Source: Actinomycetota bacterium
GTDB taxonomy: Bacteria; Actinomycetota; Thermoleophilia; UBA2241
Direction: 5' to 3'
DNA length: 6,438 nucleotides
NCBI GenBank assembly: GCA_003132645.1
Contig: PKYM01000105.1
Location: forward strand, 1-6,438
The position numbers were made by a program, and so were the translations under genes. Positions 5,395 to 6,438 of the stretch are shown here, one piece after another. Within the stretch, counting starts at the first letter, position 1. Each line of letters starts with the position of its first letter. Under the pieces are notes generated by a model that did not search any database, was not told where the DNA came from, and was given only the letters and a program-made list of their open reading frames with translations.

Positions 5395-5434
5395 ACGGCT
5401 TCACGCGGCGGCCGACGGCAGGAGGTTCGGGCAC

Positions 5435-6286
5435 ATGGACGCGCCAAGAAGACACACGTCGAGCGAGATTCTCCTCTGGGTTCTGATCGGCGTCTATTTC
5501 GCGGCCAGCCTGGCCGACAAGATTCACCCGAACGCTGCGTTCGGCGTGACCTTCGTCGTCGTCTCGTTCGTCTTCGCTCTCATTCACGGACGGCAGCGTT
5601 ACGGGATGCGGGAGATCCTGGTCTTCCTTGCGATCTGCCTGGTCGTCAGCTTCTCACTTGAGAACACAAGCATCGTGACCGGCTTTCCTTTCGGTCACTA
5701 TGTCTACGCCGCGGTGCCAGGGCCTCGCCTCTATCGGGTCCCGGTGCTGATCGCGCTCGCCTATTTCGGCAGCGGATACTTGTCGTGGGTGGTGGCGAAC
5801 GTGCTGCTGGGCAAGGTGGATGTTCGCCCGCGCAGCAGCGTTGCACGATTGGCTCTGCCGATCGCCGCGGCGTTCATCATGGTCATGTGGGATGTCGGCA
5901 TGGATCCCTACAGCTCGACCGTGCAGAGGCTGTGGAACTGGCAAGATGGCGGCGGCTTCTTCGGTGTGCCGCTCTCGAACTTCCTTGGCTGGTTCCTCAC
6001 CGTCTTTGTGTTCTACGAACTCTTTGCTCTCTACCGAAGTTGGCGACACCGCGCGGCAAGGGGCGTTGCAGGCCGGACCCACTGGTTCCAAGCCACGGTC
6101 CTCTACGTGCTGGTCGGCATGAGTCAGGTCTATGGCTACCTGCTGCAGAGGTCAGACAAGCTCGTCTCCGTCGCCGGGAGGACGTGGAGTACGAGCGACA
6201 TCCGCGAGACCAGCGTCGTCGTCTTTCTCTTCACGATGCTTTTCGTCGGATTCCTCGCCAGCGTTCGGATCCTGCAGGACGGTTGA
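5435..6286 (+). CDS. CruF-like carotenoid biosynthesis membrane protein (DUF422 family)
   Basis: A 283-residue, very hydrophobic protein with about seven or eight membrane segments (roughly residues 12-28, 34-51, 60-80, 102-125, 139-152, 181-200, 217-237 and 258-277). It carries conserved blocks of the carotenoid biosynthesis family that includes CruF: ENTSIVTGFPFGHYVY (76-91), MWDVGMDPYSS (151-161), and WNWQDGGGFFGVPLSNFLGW (167-186). Known CruF enzymes hydrate the 1',2' double bond of carotenoid psi-ends (gamma-carotene in cyanobacteria and Deinococcus, bisanhydrobacterioruberin in haloarchaea). The acidic residues in these blocks (Glu76, Asp153, Asp157, Asp171) are likely active-site candidates. 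AGGAGG at 5420-5425 lies 9 nt before the ATG, an excellent ribosome site. It follows the ferredoxin by 74 bp on the same strand, so a shared transcript is possible. No phytoene synthase or desaturase is in view, so the substrate is unknown. The family call is strong; hydratase activity is inferred. Confidence 0.85.
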   Translation: MDAPRRHTSSEILLWVLIGVYFAASLADKIHPNAAFGVTFVVVSFVFALIHGRQRYGMREILVFLAICLVVSFSLENTSIVTGFPFGHYVYAAVPGPRLYRVPVLIALAYFGSGYLSWVVANVLLGKVDVRPRSSVARLALPIAAAFIMVMWDVGMDPYSSTVQRLWNWQDGGGFFGVPLSNFLGWFLTVFVFYELFALYRSWRHRAARGVAGRTHWFQATVLYVLVGMSQVYGYLLQRSDKLVSVAGRTWSTSDIRETSVVVFLFTMLFVGFLASVRILQDG

Positions 6287-6315
6287 AAGCGCTAAGCGCA
6301 CCGCCAGGCTCGGGG

Positions 6316-6438
6316 TCACGCCTCGCCGCGACGCACGGGACGAGGAGGCGCGACGAAATGCGCCACTTCCGGCTCCGTGCCGTCGCGGAGGAAGGCTCGC
6401 AGGGCGTCCTGCAGGGCAGCGTCGGACACCGTACGACG
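6316..6438 (-). CDS. C-terminal end of an unidentified minus-strand protein (partial)
   Basis: The minus strand is open from the window edge to TGA at 6316-6318, giving 40 residues: a helical-looking segment (VSDAALQDALRAFLRDG, then PEVAHFV) followed by a Pro/Arg-rich tail ending RRGEA. Third codon positions are mostly G or C. It would be convergent with the carotenoid gene, with only 29 bp between stops; GCGC-TAA-GCGC (6289-6299) there is a weak hairpin. The family is not recognised. A competing plus-strand frame starts at an ATG at 6358 after AGGAGG (6343-6348), but its translation looks less protein-like. Confidence 0.5.
   Translation of the reverse strand, partial: RRTVSDAALQDALRAFLRDGTEPEVAHFVAPPRPVRRGEA

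Overview
The window is about 6.4 kb of high-GC DNA with a soil-actinobacterial look. Coding regions show a strong preference for G or C in the third codon position, and GTG and TTG are used as possible starts. The gene content mixes TolB-like and BNR-type beta-propellers, a secreted cupredoxin-like protein, a MarR regulator, a ferredoxin and a CruF-type carotenoid enzyme. From memory, secreted cupredoxin-like proteins of this build are common in Thermoleophilia (Solirubrobacterales or Gaiellales relatives). That placement is recall plus inference and was not tested by any search.

Left part (1-1950). A 5'-truncated TolB/WD40-like beta-propeller gene (+) ends at 607 and faces a complete mrr gene (-). 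Mrr is a type IV, modification-dependent restriction endonuclease and stands alone here, without methylase or specificity genes. The 150 bp between the two stop codons holds only a weak inverted repeat.

Middle (1950-3440). A minus-strand gene encodes a YCF48/BNR-type propeller that is almost entirely seven Asp-box blades, with no signal peptide and a doubtful start codon. Upstream of it is roughly 480 bp without a convincing gene. This stretch carries a dense cluster of the palindromic heptamer GGTSACC, including two copies of a 15-bp paired arrangement. It is the least explained sequence in the window.

Right part (3440-6438). A secreted cupredoxin-like protein (-) with a full set of copper-ligand residues is divergent from a plus-strand run of MarR regulator, 2[4Fe-4S] ferredoxin and CruF-like carotenoid-biosynthesis membrane protein. 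The regulator and ferredoxin abut closely enough to suggest translational coupling. The DNA in front of marR holds overlapping promoter-like and inverted-repeat sequences, as expected for an autoregulated MarR operator, and the leader of the cupredoxin gene contains GC-rich hairpins. A plausible reading is a small redox- or stress-responsive locus pairing electron carriers with carotenoid modification; this is an inference from gene order. The window ends inside the 3' end of a probable minus-strand gene of unknown function.

No rRNA, tRNA, CRISPR array, insertion sequence or integrase was seen. No clearly undescribed system was demonstrated. The strongest leads are the GGTSACC cluster and the divergent cupredoxin/MarR-ferredoxin-carotenoid locus.
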